A stretch of DNA of 25,371 nucleotides. Source: an uncultured Streptococcus sp. (GTDB lineage Bacteria > Bacillota > Bacilli > Lactobacillales > Streptococcaceae). Under the pieces are notes generated by a model that was not told the origin of the DNA, searched no databases, and was given only the letters and a program-made list of their open reading frames with translations. The translations under genes and the position numbers were made by a program. Positions 16,656-23,726 of the stretch are shown here, one piece after another. Each line of letters starts with the position of its first letter. The stretch's first letter is position 1. The DNA is taken from NCBI RefSeq assembly GCF_959025735.1, contig NZ_CAUFJQ010000013.1:1-25371 (forward strand). The letters run 5' to 3'.

Positions 16656-16691
16656 AATCTCAATTAGGTGATCTCCTAGTTGAGATTTTTT
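16656..16691 (+). terminator. Intrinsic terminator of the GH3 gene
   Basis: AATCTCAATTAGG (16656-16668) pairs with CCTAGTTGAGATT (16675-16687; one G-T pair), running into six T. The T-tract is also the first part of a GalR-type operator. Confidence 0.85.
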
Positions 16692-16709
16692 AGTAAAACT
16701 TTACTAAAA
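16688..16709. promoter_or_regulatory. Distal GalR-type operator upstream of galK
   Basis: A 22-base palindrome, perfect except for the central A/C pair, with core TAGTAAAACTTTACTA (16691-16706). It matches the operator near galK and the one at the galR promoter. It lies about 120 bases before the galK -35, overlapping the terminator T-run of the GH3 gene. Confidence 0.65.
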
Positions 16710-16795
16710 TTAACTCGAAATAGAAAGAGTGGAATAGAAGTTGTAATCGGAGGAAAACCCTTTGTTATAGCCTTTTTTGACATAAAATAAAAAAT

Positions 16796-16811
16796 TAATA
16801 AAATTTTACTA
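16796..16811. promoter_or_regulatory. Proximal GalR-type operator upstream of galK
   Basis: TAATAAAATTTTACTA is a 16-base palindrome with one mismatch, placed immediately upstream of the galK -35. Its centre is 105 bases from that of the distal operator, close to ten helical turns. Confidence 0.65.
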
Positions 16812-16818
16812 AAAACAC

Positions 16819-16868
16819 TTGAAGTTTTACTTGCGATCAGATATAATACAAGTATAAAAACGTTTACA
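16819..16868 (+). promoter_or_regulatory. galKTE promoter with downstream cre site
   Basis: The -35 TTGAAG (16819-16824), a 17-base spacer and a perfect -10 TATAAT (16842-16847) form a strong sigma-A promoter. TAAAAACGTTTACA (16855-16868) covers the start-site region and matches the cre consensus TGNAANCGNNNNCA except at the second base. The promoter is thus placed for control by both GalR (upstream) and CcpA (downstream). Confidence 0.8.
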
Positions 16869-16886
16869 AAACTAAAGGAGTTTCTC

Positions 16887-18065
16887 ATGACGACAACAAT
16901 CACATCTCAAGATTTACAAGCAAAATTTCAGGCTGTCTTTGGGGAAAAGGCTGACCACACTTTCTTTTCACCAGGACGGATTAATCTGATCGGTGAACAC
17001 ACTGACTATAACGGAGGCCATGTTTTCCCAGCAGCCATTACACTTGGTACCTACGGAGCTGCAAGAAAGCGTGAGGATAAGGTCTTGCGTTTCTTCTCAG
17101 GAAACTTTGAAGACAAGGGGATCATTGAAGTTCCACTTGAAAATCTCCACTTTGAAAAAGAGCACAACTGGACCAACTATCCAAAAGGCGTGCTCCACTT
17201 CTTGCAAGAAGCTGGTCATGTCATTGATAGCGGAATGGACGTCTATGTCTACGGCAATATTCCAAACGGATCCGGTCTTTCTTCTTCAGCATCGCTTGAG
17301 CTCTTGATTGGCGTCATCGCTGAGAAACTATATGATCTTCAGTTAGATCGTCTAGATCTGGTCAAGATCGGGAAACAAACCGAAAATCACTTCATCGGAG
17401 TTAACTCTGGGATCATGGACCAATTTGCCATCGGTATGGGGGCTGACCAACGGGCTATTTATCTCGATACCAATACCCTAGAATATGATCTGGTACCGCT
17501 GGACCTCAAAGACAATGTCGTAGTCATCATGAATACCAACAAACGCCGTGAATTGGCTGATTCCAAATACAATGAACGCCGTGCAGAATGTGAAACCGCC
17601 GTCTCTGAACTTCAAGAAAAACTAGATATCCAAACCTTAGGGGAATTGGATCTCTGGGCCTTTGATGCCTACAGCTACTTGATCAAGGATGAAAACCGCA
17701 TTAAACGGGCTCGCCATGCAGTTCTTGAAAATCAACGGACCCTCCAAGCACGTAAGGCTCTTGAAGCAGGTGATTTGGAAGGCTTTGGTCGTCTCATGAA
17801 TGCTTCTCACGTATCATTGGAGCATGACTACGAAGTGACTGGTCTAGAATTAGATACCTTGGTGCATACAGCCTGGGAACAAGAAGGCGTCTTGGGCGCT
17901 CGTATGACAGGAGCAGGCTTTGGTGGTTGCGCCATCGCCCTTGTAAACAAAGATAAAGTTGAAGCCTTTAAAGAAGCTGTTGGCAAACGCTATGAAGAAG
18001 TCGTTGGCTATGCGCCAAGCTTTTATATTGCAGAAGTTGCGGCAGGAACACGGGTACTCGATTAA
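16887..18065 (+). CDS. galK: Galactokinase
   Basis: A 392-residue GHMP-family kinase that phosphorylates alpha-galactose with ATP to galactose-1-phosphate, the entry step of the Leloir pathway. Visible motifs: the galactokinase signature GRINLIGEHTDYNGG (30-44), the GHMP phosphate-binding loop GNIPNGSGLSSSASLE (123-138), the expected catalytic Asp178 in VNSGIMDQF, and the C-terminal motif GARMTGAGFGGCA. The start ATG follows AAAGGAGTTTCTC. It is the first gene of the galK-galT-galE operon behind a strong, doubly regulated promoter, and supplies the route for galactose released by Aga. Confidence 0.96.
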   Translation: MTTTITSQDLQAKFQAVFGEKADHTFFSPGRINLIGEHTDYNGGHVFPAAITLGTYGAARKREDKVLRFFSGNFEDKGIIEVPLENLHFEKEHNWTNYPKGVLHFLQEAGHVIDSGMDVYVYGNIPNGSGLSSSASLELLIGVIAEKLYDLQLDRLDLVKIGKQTENHFIGVNSGIMDQFAIGMGADQRAIYLDTNTLEYDLVPLDLKDNVVVIMNTNKRRELADSKYNERRAECETAVSELQEKLDIQTLGELDLWAFDAYSYLIKDENRIKRARHAVLENQRTLQARKALEAGDLEGFGRLMNASHVSLEHDYEVTGLELDTLVHTAWEQEGVLGARMTGAGFGGCAIALVNKDKVEAFKEAVGKRYEEVVGYAPSFYIAEVAAGTRVLD

Positions 18066-18077
18066 AAAGGAGATAGG

Positions 18078-19550
18078 ATGACAGAACAGGTATTAGATGC
18101 ATTTGTCACGGCCGTCATTGCGGCGAGTGACTACGAAGAGATGGATCGGATTTATCTAAAAAATCGCGTCATGAGTCGCGTTGGAGAAGAAGGGCTAGAT
18201 GCCCCAGCCAAAAAAGAAGACTTGATTGCACTCAAAGATCAGTTGGTGGAGATTGCGGTTGCGAATAGCAAGATCCAGGACTGTATGGCCGCCAAGGACA
18301 GCTTGGGTGCGGAGTTGATGGATTGGATTACCCCTAGCCCTAGTCAGGTCAACCATCGCTTTTGGGAGACCTACCGTCAGTCCAAGGAAGACGCGATTGC
18401 TGATTTCTATGACCTCTCTAAGCGCAATGATTACATCAAGGTAGAGGCCATTGCGCAAAATATTGCCTTTGAGGCAGAAACTCCCTACGGTTCTCTTGAA
18501 ATCACCATTAATCTGTCAAAACCTGAAAAAGATCCTAAAGACATTGCAGCAGCTAAACTTGCCAAAGCCAGTCATTATCCAGCCTGCCAATTGTGTTTTG
18601 AAAATGAAGGCTATCAAGGTCGCCTAGACCATCCAGCTCGGGCCAATCATCGGATTATTCGCTTTGATATGGACGGTCATGATTGGGGCTTCCAGTATTC
18701 CCCTTACGCTTACTTCAATGAACACTGCATTTTCCTTGATAGCCAGCATGTTCCCATGACCATTAGCCGCAAGACCTTTGAGCGACTCTTGACCATTGTC
18801 GAGACTTTTCCAGGCTATTTTGCAGGATCTAATGCGGACCTGCCCATTGTAGGGGGATCCATCCTGACTCATGATCATTACCAAGGCGGACGACATACCT
18901 TCCCTATGGAGCTAGCTCCTGTTGAGGAAAGCTTTACCATTGATGGCTTTGAGGACGTATCTCTAGGAATTGTCAACTGGCCCATGTCGGTTCTCCGCTT
19001 GCAATCGGACGACAAGGCGCAATTGATTGCCCTGGCAGACCATATCCTAACAGCCTGGCGAGGCTACTCGGATCCAGCAGCTCAAGTTTTAGCGGTATCC
19101 GACGGTCAGCCCCACCATACCATTACCCCCATTGCACGGATTCGTGATGGGCATTATGAATTGGACTTGGTGCTCCGTGACAACCAAACCTCACCAGAGC
19201 ATCCAGATGGCATTTATCACCCACATGCGGATGTGCAACACATCAAAAAAGAAAATATCGGCCTGATCGAAGTCATGGGCTTGGCCATTTTGCCACCTCG
19301 TCTCAAAGAAGAGCTCAAGCAGGTTCAAGAATATCTACTTGGACGTGAGAATACTGTGGCCAACTATCACCAGCCTTGGGCAGATGATTTGAAATCCACT
19401 CACCCAGCTATCACAAAAGAAGCAGAGGCAGAGGCCCTTGTCCGTGAATCAGTCGGCCAGATCTTTGCGCGTGTGCTCGAAGATGCTGGAGTCTACAAGA
19501 GAACAGCAGAAGGACAAGCTGCCTTTAGACGCTTTGTTGCGACACTTTAA
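18078..19550 (+). CDS. galT: UDP-glucose-hexose-1-phosphate uridylyltransferase, class II
   Basis: A 490-residue enzyme that swaps UMP between UDP-glucose and galactose-1-phosphate, giving UDP-galactose and glucose-1-phosphate. It is the longer Firmicute type (GalT class II, about 490 residues), not the 350-residue E. coli form. The conserved HDHYQGGRHTFPME begins at His265, with other family blocks such as KASHYPACQLCFENEGYQGR and DGIYHPHADVQHIKKENIGLIEVMG. The start ATG follows AAAAAGGAGATAGG, 12 bases after the galK stop. The reading frame ends in FVATL with no sign of damage. Confidence 0.95.
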   Translation: MTEQVLDAFVTAVIAASDYEEMDRIYLKNRVMSRVGEEGLDAPAKKEDLIALKDQLVEIAVANSKIQDCMAAKDSLGAELMDWITPSPSQVNHRFWETYRQSKEDAIADFYDLSKRNDYIKVEAIAQNIAFEAETPYGSLEITINLSKPEKDPKDIAAAKLAKASHYPACQLCFENEGYQGRLDHPARANHRIIRFDMDGHDWGFQYSPYAYFNEHCIFLDSQHVPMTISRKTFERLLTIVETFPGYFAGSNADLPIVGGSILTHDHYQGGRHTFPMELAPVEESFTIDGFEDVSLGIVNWPMSVLRLQSDDKAQLIALADHILTAWRGYSDPAAQVLAVSDGQPHHTITPIARIRDGHYELDLVLRDNQTSPEHPDGIYHPHADVQHIKKENIGLIEVMGLAILPPRLKEELKQVQEYLLGRENTVANYHQPWADDLKSTHPAITKEAEAEALVRESVGQIFARVLEDAGVYKRTAEGQAAFRRFVATL

Positions 19551-19572
19551 GTGTGGAGAAGCGGCAGAAATT

Positions 19573-19581
19573 TGGTACAAT
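19573..19581 (+). promoter_or_regulatory. Possible internal galE promoter
   Basis: TGG-TACAAT (19573-19581) is an extended -10 box in the 63-base galT-galE gap, about 30 bases before galE. No clear -35 is visible. It could give galE a basal supply independent of galactose, useful because GalE also serves surface-polysaccharide synthesis. Confidence 0.35.
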
Positions 19582-19613
19582 AAGAGAGAAGACAAGAAGC
19601 GAAAGGAAAACAA

Positions 19614-20612
19614 ATGGCAATACTCGTACTCGGAGGAGCTGGCTATATCGGTTCCCACATGGTGGACCGCTTGGTCAATGAAGGACAGGAAAAAGTCGTC
19701 GTGGTCGATAGTCTGGTCACAGGCCACCGTGCAGCGGTGCATCCAGATGCCGTCTTTTACCAAGGAGACCTGGCGGATCAAGACTTTATGCGCACTGTTT
19801 TTAAGGAACATGCAGATATCGATGCGGTCATCCACTTTGCGGCCTATTCACTGGTTGCTGAATCCATGGCCGATCCATTGAAATATTTTGATAACAACAC
19901 AGCAGGCATGGTCAAGCTCTTGGAAGTCATGCATGAATGTGGGGTACACTACATCGTCTTTTCTTCAACCGCTGCCACTTACGGTATTCCAGAAGAAATT
20001 CCGATTCTTGAAACCACCCCACAAAAACCGATTAATCCTTATGGCGAAAGCAAGCTCATGATGGAAACCATTATGCGTTGGGCAGATCAAGCATACGGCA
20101 TCAAGTATGTGCCCCTTCGTTACTTTAATGTAGCAGGTGCCAAGCCTGACGGCTCGATTGGCGAAGACCATGGACCAGAGACCCACCTCTTGCCAATCGT
20201 CTTACAAGTAGCCCAAGGCAAACGCGAGAAGATCTCTATTTTTGGAGATGACTACCAGACACCAGATGGGACCAATGTCCGGGACTATGTCCATCCATTT
20301 GACTTGGCAGATGCCCATCTGCTTGCGGTGGAATATCTCCGAAAAGGGAATGAATCGACTGCATTTAACCTAGGATCTTCAACCGGATTCTCTAATCTTC
20401 AAATCGTAGAAGCAGCCCGCAAAGTGACGGGACATCCGATCCCACTTGAGATTGCTGATCGCAGACCAGGAGATCCAGATACCCTGATCGCATCCTCTGA
20501 GAAGGCGCGTGCTATTCTCGGCTGGCAACCAAAATTTGATAATATCGAGACCATCATCCAAACAGCCTGGGCTTGGCATTCCAGCCACCCAGATGGCTAC
20601 AATGATCGATAA
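19614..20612 (+). CDS. galE: UDP-glucose 4-epimerase
   Basis: A 332-residue extended short-chain dehydrogenase that interconverts UDP-galactose and UDP-glucose with bound NAD. The NAD-binding GGAGYIGSH is at 7-15, the FSST segment at 116-119, and the catalytic Tyr143 and Lys147 are in NPYGESK. The substrate-side blocks PLRYFNVAGAKPDGSIGED and DGTNVRDYVHPFDLADAHL are intact. The start follows GCGAAAGGAAAACAA. It closes the Leloir operon. No convincing terminator follows directly; the best one is 4.7 kb away, after a second copy of the galE 3' end. This suggests that the DNA between was inserted here. Confidence 0.96.
   Translation: MAILVLGGAGYIGSHMVDRLVNEGQEKVVVVDSLVTGHRAAVHPDAVFYQGDLADQDFMRTVFKEHADIDAVIHFAAYSLVAESMADPLKYFDNNTAGMVKLLEVMHECGVHYIVFSSTAATYGIPEEIPILETTPQKPINPYGESKLMMETIMRWADQAYGIKYVPLRYFNVAGAKPDGSIGEDHGPETHLLPIVLQVAQGKREKISIFGDDYQTPDGTNVRDYVHPFDLADAHLLAVEYLRKGNESTAFNLGSSTGFSNLQIVEAARKVTGHPIPLEIADRRPGDPDTLIASSEKARAILGWQPKFDNIETIIQTAWAWHSSHPDGYNDR
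20571..20612 (+). repeat. Left copy of the galE 3'-end repeat (inside galE)
   Basis: The last 13 codons plus stop of galE align without gaps to 25269-25310 (32 of 42 bases by my count). The best-matched core is CCAGATGGCTACAATGATC, with one difference. It marks the left edge of the accessory island. Confidence 0.75.
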
Positions 20613-20741
20613 GGAGGGGACTGCAACCATCATTTTTGAGGCTTATCTAATAACATCTAAAACGACAGTTGATCTTGCTAAATGACTCATTTCAGACGTC
20701 AGTCATTTCCCTAACCATCATAAAATAGTGAGGTATTCAAA

Positions 20742-21326
20742 ATGAATAAAACCACAAAAATGTTAGCCGTCTTCTTGACAGCGGGTCTTCTTTTAGCTGG
20801 TTGCGGACAAAAAGAGACTACGAAATCTACTAGTCCATCGTCCACTAAAGCGACCAGTAAAGCAACAAGCAAATCATCTGCTAAAGAAAAGAAAAAAGAG
20901 TCATCAACTGATGAAAGCAAAAAAGAGGATGCACTAGCAGGTGCACAAAAAACCGTTCTCGAAACGAGTGATGAAGCAGGTAAGACCACTGTAACCTTGT
21001 ATTACAAGGGAGATACCTTGTTATTACAAGAAAAAGTTGATGATTACGATGTCTCAAAAGTTCCTGGTGAGAATCCTCTTGAAACCATGAAAGAAGCCGT
21101 TGCTAAGAGCCAAGAAAAATTCAAAGATCTGATGGGCCATGGATTTGAACTGACATCAGAATACAAAGACGGAATCTTTTATATTCGCAATACTATTGAT
21201 TACACAAAAATCGATTTTAATAAATTAAAAGAAATCGTCCCAGGCTTTAATCCCCTACATGACAAAACAGTTAGTTATTCAGTAACGAAAGACAGTCTTA
21301 TCAAGGGCGGAATGGTAGAAAAATAA
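20742..21326 (+). CDS. DUF1307/YehR-like lipoprotein
   Basis: A 194-residue predicted lipoprotein: the signal peptide ends in lipobox LAGC with Cys21, followed by a Ser/Thr/Lys-rich linker (about 25-63) and a small C-terminal domain. That domain (about 70-190) has TTVTLYYKGDTLLLQ and TIDYTKIDFNKLKEIVPG, which resemble DUF1307 (YehR-type) lipoproteins common in streptococci; the function of that family is not established. The start follows GTGAGGTATTCAAA. It stands 130 bases after galE, without a clear terminator between, and has its own terminator. Its base composition is closer to the sugar genes than to the AT-rich genes that follow. Confidence 0.75.
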   Translation: MNKTTKMLAVFLTAGLLLAGCGQKETTKSTSPSSTKATSKATSKSSAKEKKKESSTDESKKEDALAGAQKTVLETSDEAGKTTVTLYYKGDTLLLQEKVDDYDVSKVPGENPLETMKEAVAKSQEKFKDLMGHGFELTSEYKDGIFYIRNTIDYTKIDFNKLKEIVPGFNPLHDKTVSYSVTKDSLIKGGMVEK

Positions 21327-21334
21327 ACAAAATG

Positions 21335-21369
21335 GAGAGTAGCTCAGTTTGCTGCTCTCTTTTTGTTTT
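21335..21369 (+). terminator. Intrinsic terminator after the lipoprotein gene
   Basis: GAGAGTAGC (21335-21343) pairs with GCTGCTCTC (21351-21359; one G-T pair) around TCAGTTT, followed by a T-rich run. Confidence 0.85.
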
Positions 21370-21392
21370 AGAATGAATTCATGGGTATATTC

Positions 21393-21401
21393 TGGTAGAA
21401 T
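21393..21401 (+). promoter_or_regulatory. Possible extended -10 promoter of the immunity-like cluster
   Basis: TGG-TAGAAT at 21393-21401 precedes the first AT-rich gene by about 80 bases. No good -35 is seen. It follows the terminator and could drive the genes downstream. Confidence 0.3.
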
Positions 21402-21483
21402 AGGATTTAAGGAAAAGTGAGTTTAAAGAAATTTAACTTAACTGTTGTATGAAAAAATAGCAGTAGTTAATGAGGTTTTTCTA

Positions 21484-21792
21484 ATGATGAACAGTAGTAT
21501 GAAAGAAACTTTTTTAGAAGCCATCGATCATTTGTTGTCTATCATTGACAAATATAATATTAAAAATATTGGTCCACAAGTGGATGAGCTACATATTTTG
21601 AAAGAATATGTAAATACTAATAAAGAAATGAGTTTAAGAGATAAATTGACAATTTATCAAGCCCTTTTTCCACCACATGGGGGACTTTCTGATATTTACT
21701 ATTGGAATAATGATGTTGAATTAAGCAAACAGACTAATGAGACTATTACCGAATTAAAAATGGTTATTGCTAGTTATTTATTGGAACGGTAA
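21484..21792 (+). CDS. Small immunity-like protein of unknown family
   Basis: About 102 residues, soluble, with no signal peptide, mostly helical by appearance. I chose ATG 21484 (GAGG eight bases before; a second ATG follows directly at 21487) over the in-frame TTG at 21445, which lacks a ribosome binding site. The block LFPPHGGLSDIYYWNND (around 61-77) is distinctive and recalls small proteins found next to polymorphic-toxin genes, but I cannot name the family with confidence. It is AT-rich like its neighbours and opens the run of immunity-like genes. Confidence 0.6.
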   Translation: MMNSSMKETFLEAIDHLLSIIDKYNIKNIGPQVDELHILKEYVNTNKEMSLRDKLTIYQALFPPHGGLSDIYYWNNDVELSKQTNETITELKMVIASYLLER

Positions 21793-21794
21793 CC

Positions 21795-21872
21795 TTTGCT
21801 GATATTAATGGATTATGTAAAGCCATTAAAATTAGAACTCGATTGATGAATAAAAAAGTAGATTTTTACTGA
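21795..21872 (+). other. Open remnant between immunity-like genes
   Basis: Beginning just after the preceding gene's stop, a frame reads FADINGLCKAIKIRTRLMNK and on to TGA at 21870-21872 without a start codon at its head. It may be the leftover end of a toxin gene, like the barnase-type tip at 23610-23723. Origin unknown. Confidence 0.25.
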
Positions 21873-21893
21873 GATTGAAATAGGGATAATAAA

Positions 21894-22325
21894 ATGCTAA
21901 TAAAATTAAAAAACAAAATTAAATCCGAAGTTGCTAAAATTGGAAATTTAAAATTAGATGAATTTGGAATTTATTTTTCTGAACAACCTTCCTACTATCC
22001 GGAGGGAATTTCTGTAATAGATGATGGAAATGGAAGATATAATCTAGTCTTTACAGAACGAGGGGAAATAACATCCGAGATTTCTAAATTAGATGATAAC
22101 GAGGTAACTTATCAAGTATTAAAGATAATCATTAAAAATATTTCATCACATAACATTGATGAAAAAGATGTATATTTAATTGATAATTTGATCAAAAATA
22201 ATGAATTTGAAAAAGTTAGTCAATTGGTTGAGAAAGTACAAGAGAATAGATATAGATATGAAAAGGAATTATTTGAAAAGATCAGCCCATTATATACATC
22301 ATGGTACGAAAGAGAGCATGTATAA
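21894..22325 (+). CDS. Imm63-like immunity protein
   Basis: A 143-residue soluble protein. The central block PEGISVIDDGNGRYNLVFTERGE (about 36-58) matches my memory of the Imm63 pattern, in which an acidic/Gly turn precedes a strand ending in ERG(Q/E), followed by the helix that here reads LDDNEVTYQVLKIIIKNIS. Imm63 proteins are predicted immunity proteins of polymorphic toxin systems. A helical, charged tail follows (about 85-143). No toxin gene is adjacent. The start is ATG 21894; the ribosome binding site is weak (GGGATAATAAA). Its end abuts the 3' remnant of the tandem family, as if it had replaced or been joined to an earlier copy. Confidence 0.55.
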   Translation: MLIKLKNKIKSEVAKIGNLKLDEFGIYFSEQPSYYPEGISVIDDGNGRYNLVFTERGEITSEISKLDDNEVTYQVLKIIIKNISSHNIDEKDVYLIDNLIKNNEFEKVSQLVEKVQENRYRYEKELFEKISPLYTSWYEREHV

Positions 22326-22333
22326 TTCGTATA

Positions 22334-22408
22334 ATTCCGATTGCTGAGCAAATGTAGATTGATCAGAGGGGAAAACTTCTATATGATTATGTATCACCAC
22401 TTAAGTAA
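22334..22408 (+). pseudogene. 3' remnant of the tandem-family gene (copy 0)
   Basis: The frame reads IPIAEQM, then TAG at the codon that is TGG (Trp) in copies 1 and 2, then IDQRGKLLYDYVSPLK and TAA. It is followed by the same AAAGAGGTATAAA spacer and ATG that separates the intact copies. This is the last 25 codons of a further copy, with a nonsense mutation and a lost 5' part. Confidence 0.85.
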
Positions 22409-22420
22409 AAGAGGTATAAA

Positions 22421-22843
22421 ATGAAACCAACAAACCTAGAATGGGAAGATGTTATTCAATTTGAGGAAATTGAAGGATACGGGAAGTCTATTTGGAAAAA
22501 TGAGGACAAATATTATTTAGTTTTAGAAGAAGGCACCGTGGCTTCTTGGTTAGTGGTCTATGAACTCCCACAAGAATTATTTGTACTATTAGATAGTGGA
22601 GAGAGAACACTACAAGAAATTTCCTGGAAAGTTCAGAATGACTCTTGGCCACCGACGGAAGAAGAAAAGAAAGTTAGTGAGAAACGATTCATAGAAGAGA
22701 GTCCCACATCATTAATTGATATACCTGAAACTAGAGAATTATTTACTCAGGAAGAGCTTAAAAGATTAATTCCGATTGCTGAGCAAATGTGGATTGACTG
22801 GAGAGGCAAACTTCCAGATGATTATGTATCGCCACTTAAGTAA
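22421..22843 (+). CDS. Tandem unknown family, copy 1
   Basis: A 140-residue soluble, acidic protein with no signal peptide; I do not recognise the family. It opens MKPTNLEWEDVIQFEEIEGYG, has an aromatic strand-like stretch (WKNEDKYYLVLEEG), a Leu-rich segment (VVYELPQELFVLLDSGERT), the landmark SWPPTEEEKK (around 75-84) and a highly conserved end (QMWIDWRGKLPDDYVSPLK). The start follows AAAGAGGTATAAA. Compared with copy 2, residues 17-75 differ widely while 76-140 are nearly identical. Its place beside Imm63-like and SUKH-type genes and a toxin tip suggests an immunity protein whose variable N-terminal half meets the toxin. That is inference. Confidence 0.75.
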   Translation: MKPTNLEWEDVIQFEEIEGYGKSIWKNEDKYYLVLEEGTVASWLVVYELPQELFVLLDSGERTLQEISWKVQNDSWPPTEEEKKVSEKRFIEESPTSLIDIPETRELFTQEELKRLIPIAEQMWIDWRGKLPDDYVSPLK

Positions 22844-22855
22844 AAGAGGTATAAA

Positions 22856-23278
22856 ATGAAACCAACAAACATAGAATGGGAAGATGTTATCCAGTTTGAA
22901 GAGGTAAAAGGTTATGGTCAGCATATCTGGAGAGATGGTAATCATTTTTATTACGTTACTGAGGAGGGAGGAATTGCCCCTCAGCGTGTAGTTTATGAAT
23001 TACCAAATGAGCTGTTTGCCTTATTAGAAAGTGGAGAGAGAACGCAGTTAGAAATATTAAGTAAACTTCAGACCGATCGTTGGCCACCGACGGAAGAAGA
23101 AAAGAAAGCTAGTGAGAAACGATTCATAGAAGAGAGTCCTACATCATTAATTGATTTTCCTGAAACTAGAGAGTTATTTACTCAGGAAGAGCTTGAAAGA
23201 TTAATTCCAATTGCTGAGCAAATGTGGATTGACTGGAGAGGTAAACTTCCAGATGATTATGTGTCACCACTTAAGTAA
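22856..23278 (+). CDS. Tandem unknown family, copy 2
   Basis: A 140-residue paralogue of the preceding gene. Its first half (GYGQHIWRDG and EEGGIAPQRVVYE) is nearly the same as that of copy 3, while its second half (WPPTEEEKK to the DDYVSPLK end) is nearly the same as that of copy 1. It therefore looks like a recombinant of the two. The ribosome binding site and spacer are those of copy 1. Function is unknown; it is treated as immunity-like from context only. Confidence 0.75.
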   Translation: MKPTNIEWEDVIQFEEVKGYGQHIWRDGNHFYYVTEEGGIAPQRVVYELPNELFALLESGERTQLEILSKLQTDRWPPTEEEKKASEKRFIEESPTSLIDFPETRELFTQEELERLIPIAEQMWIDWRGKLPDDYVSPLK

Positions 23279-23290
23279 AAGAGATATAAA

Positions 23291-23587
23291 ATGAAACCAA
23301 CAAGACTACAATGGGAAGATGTTATCCAGTTCGAAGAAGTAAAAGGTTATGGTCAGCATATATGGAGAGATGGCAATAATCTTTATTACGTTACTGAGGA
23401 GGGAGGAATTGCCCCTCAGCGTGTAGTTTATGAATTCCCATTAGACCTATTTCAATTATTAAAGTCTGGGGAAAAAACACTTAAAGAAATTCATTTCAAG
23501 CTAAAAAACGACTGTTGGCCACCGAACGTGACACAAGAAGATGCTAATAAAAATTTCTTGAGGCAATTTCCAGAAGCTGAACTGTAG
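23291..23587 (+). CDS. Tandem unknown family, copy 3 (short form)
   Basis: A 98-residue paralogue. Residues 1-47 are almost identical to copy 2, then it diverges (FPLDLFQLLKSGEKTLKEIH), keeps CWPP at the landmark and ends 20 residues later in FPEAEL, so it lacks the conserved C-terminal half of copies 1 and 2. It may be a natural short form or a gene truncated by recombination; the stop is clean, and within 25 bases the barnase-type toxin tip begins. Confidence 0.7.
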   Translation: MKPTRLQWEDVIQFEEVKGYGQHIWRDGNNLYYVTEEGGIAPQRVVYEFPLDLFQLLKSGEKTLKEIHFKLKNDCWPPNVTQEDANKNFLRQFPEAEL

Positions 23588-23609
23588 CTATGGAGCTGCT
23601 TTAAGGTAA

Positions 23610-23723
23610 CAAAATCCTTATCAAAAAGAGAAATCTCGGGGCCCTGAACGAATAGTCATTGGTGATGATGGTTCAATTTGGTTTATTGAGGATCACTATC
23701 AAACATTTAATAGAATACGGTAG
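23610..23723 (+). pseudogene. 3' tip of a barnase-like ribonuclease toxin
   Basis: A frame open for 37 codons, with no start, reads NPYQKEKSRGPERIVIGDD and then SIWFIEDHYQTFNRIR to TAG at 23721-23723. It aligns with the end of barnase (DRILYSSDWLIYKTTDHYQTF, then TKIR), including the equivalents of catalytic Arg83 (SRG), Arg87 (ERI) and His102 (DHYQTF). The parts holding Lys27 and Glu73 are absent, so it cannot be an active enzyme. Such domains occur at the ends of polymorphic toxins. The immunity gene starts three bases after its stop, the spacing expected of a toxin-immunity pair, so only the junction end of the toxin gene has been kept. Confidence 0.8.
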
Positions 23724-23726
23724 CAT

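Larger units (their letters stand above)
22421..23587 (+). repeat. Tandem gene array, 435-bp period
   Basis: Gene starts at 22421, 22856 and 23291 are exactly 435 bases apart, and each intact junction has the same 12-base spacer of the type AAGAGRTATAAA before ATG. A remnant of a preceding unit ends at 22408. Copies share blocks in a mosaic way: copies 1 and 2 in the 3' half, copies 2 and 3 in the 5' third to half. Confidence 0.9.

Noticed and set aside
19438..19881. Open frame bridging the end of galT and start of galE
   Set aside because: It overlaps both conserved genes in another frame and gives a Trp/Lys-rich protein of no recognisable kind.
20680..20708. Hairpin AAATGAC/GTCATTT as the galE terminator
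   Set aside because: Only seven pairs around a 15-base loop and no T-tract; too weak compared with the terminator at 25317-25344.
22334..23587. CRISPR-like array
   Set aside because: The repeat unit is 435 bases long and is a whole gene with ribosome binding site, start and stop; there are no short repeats with unique spacers.
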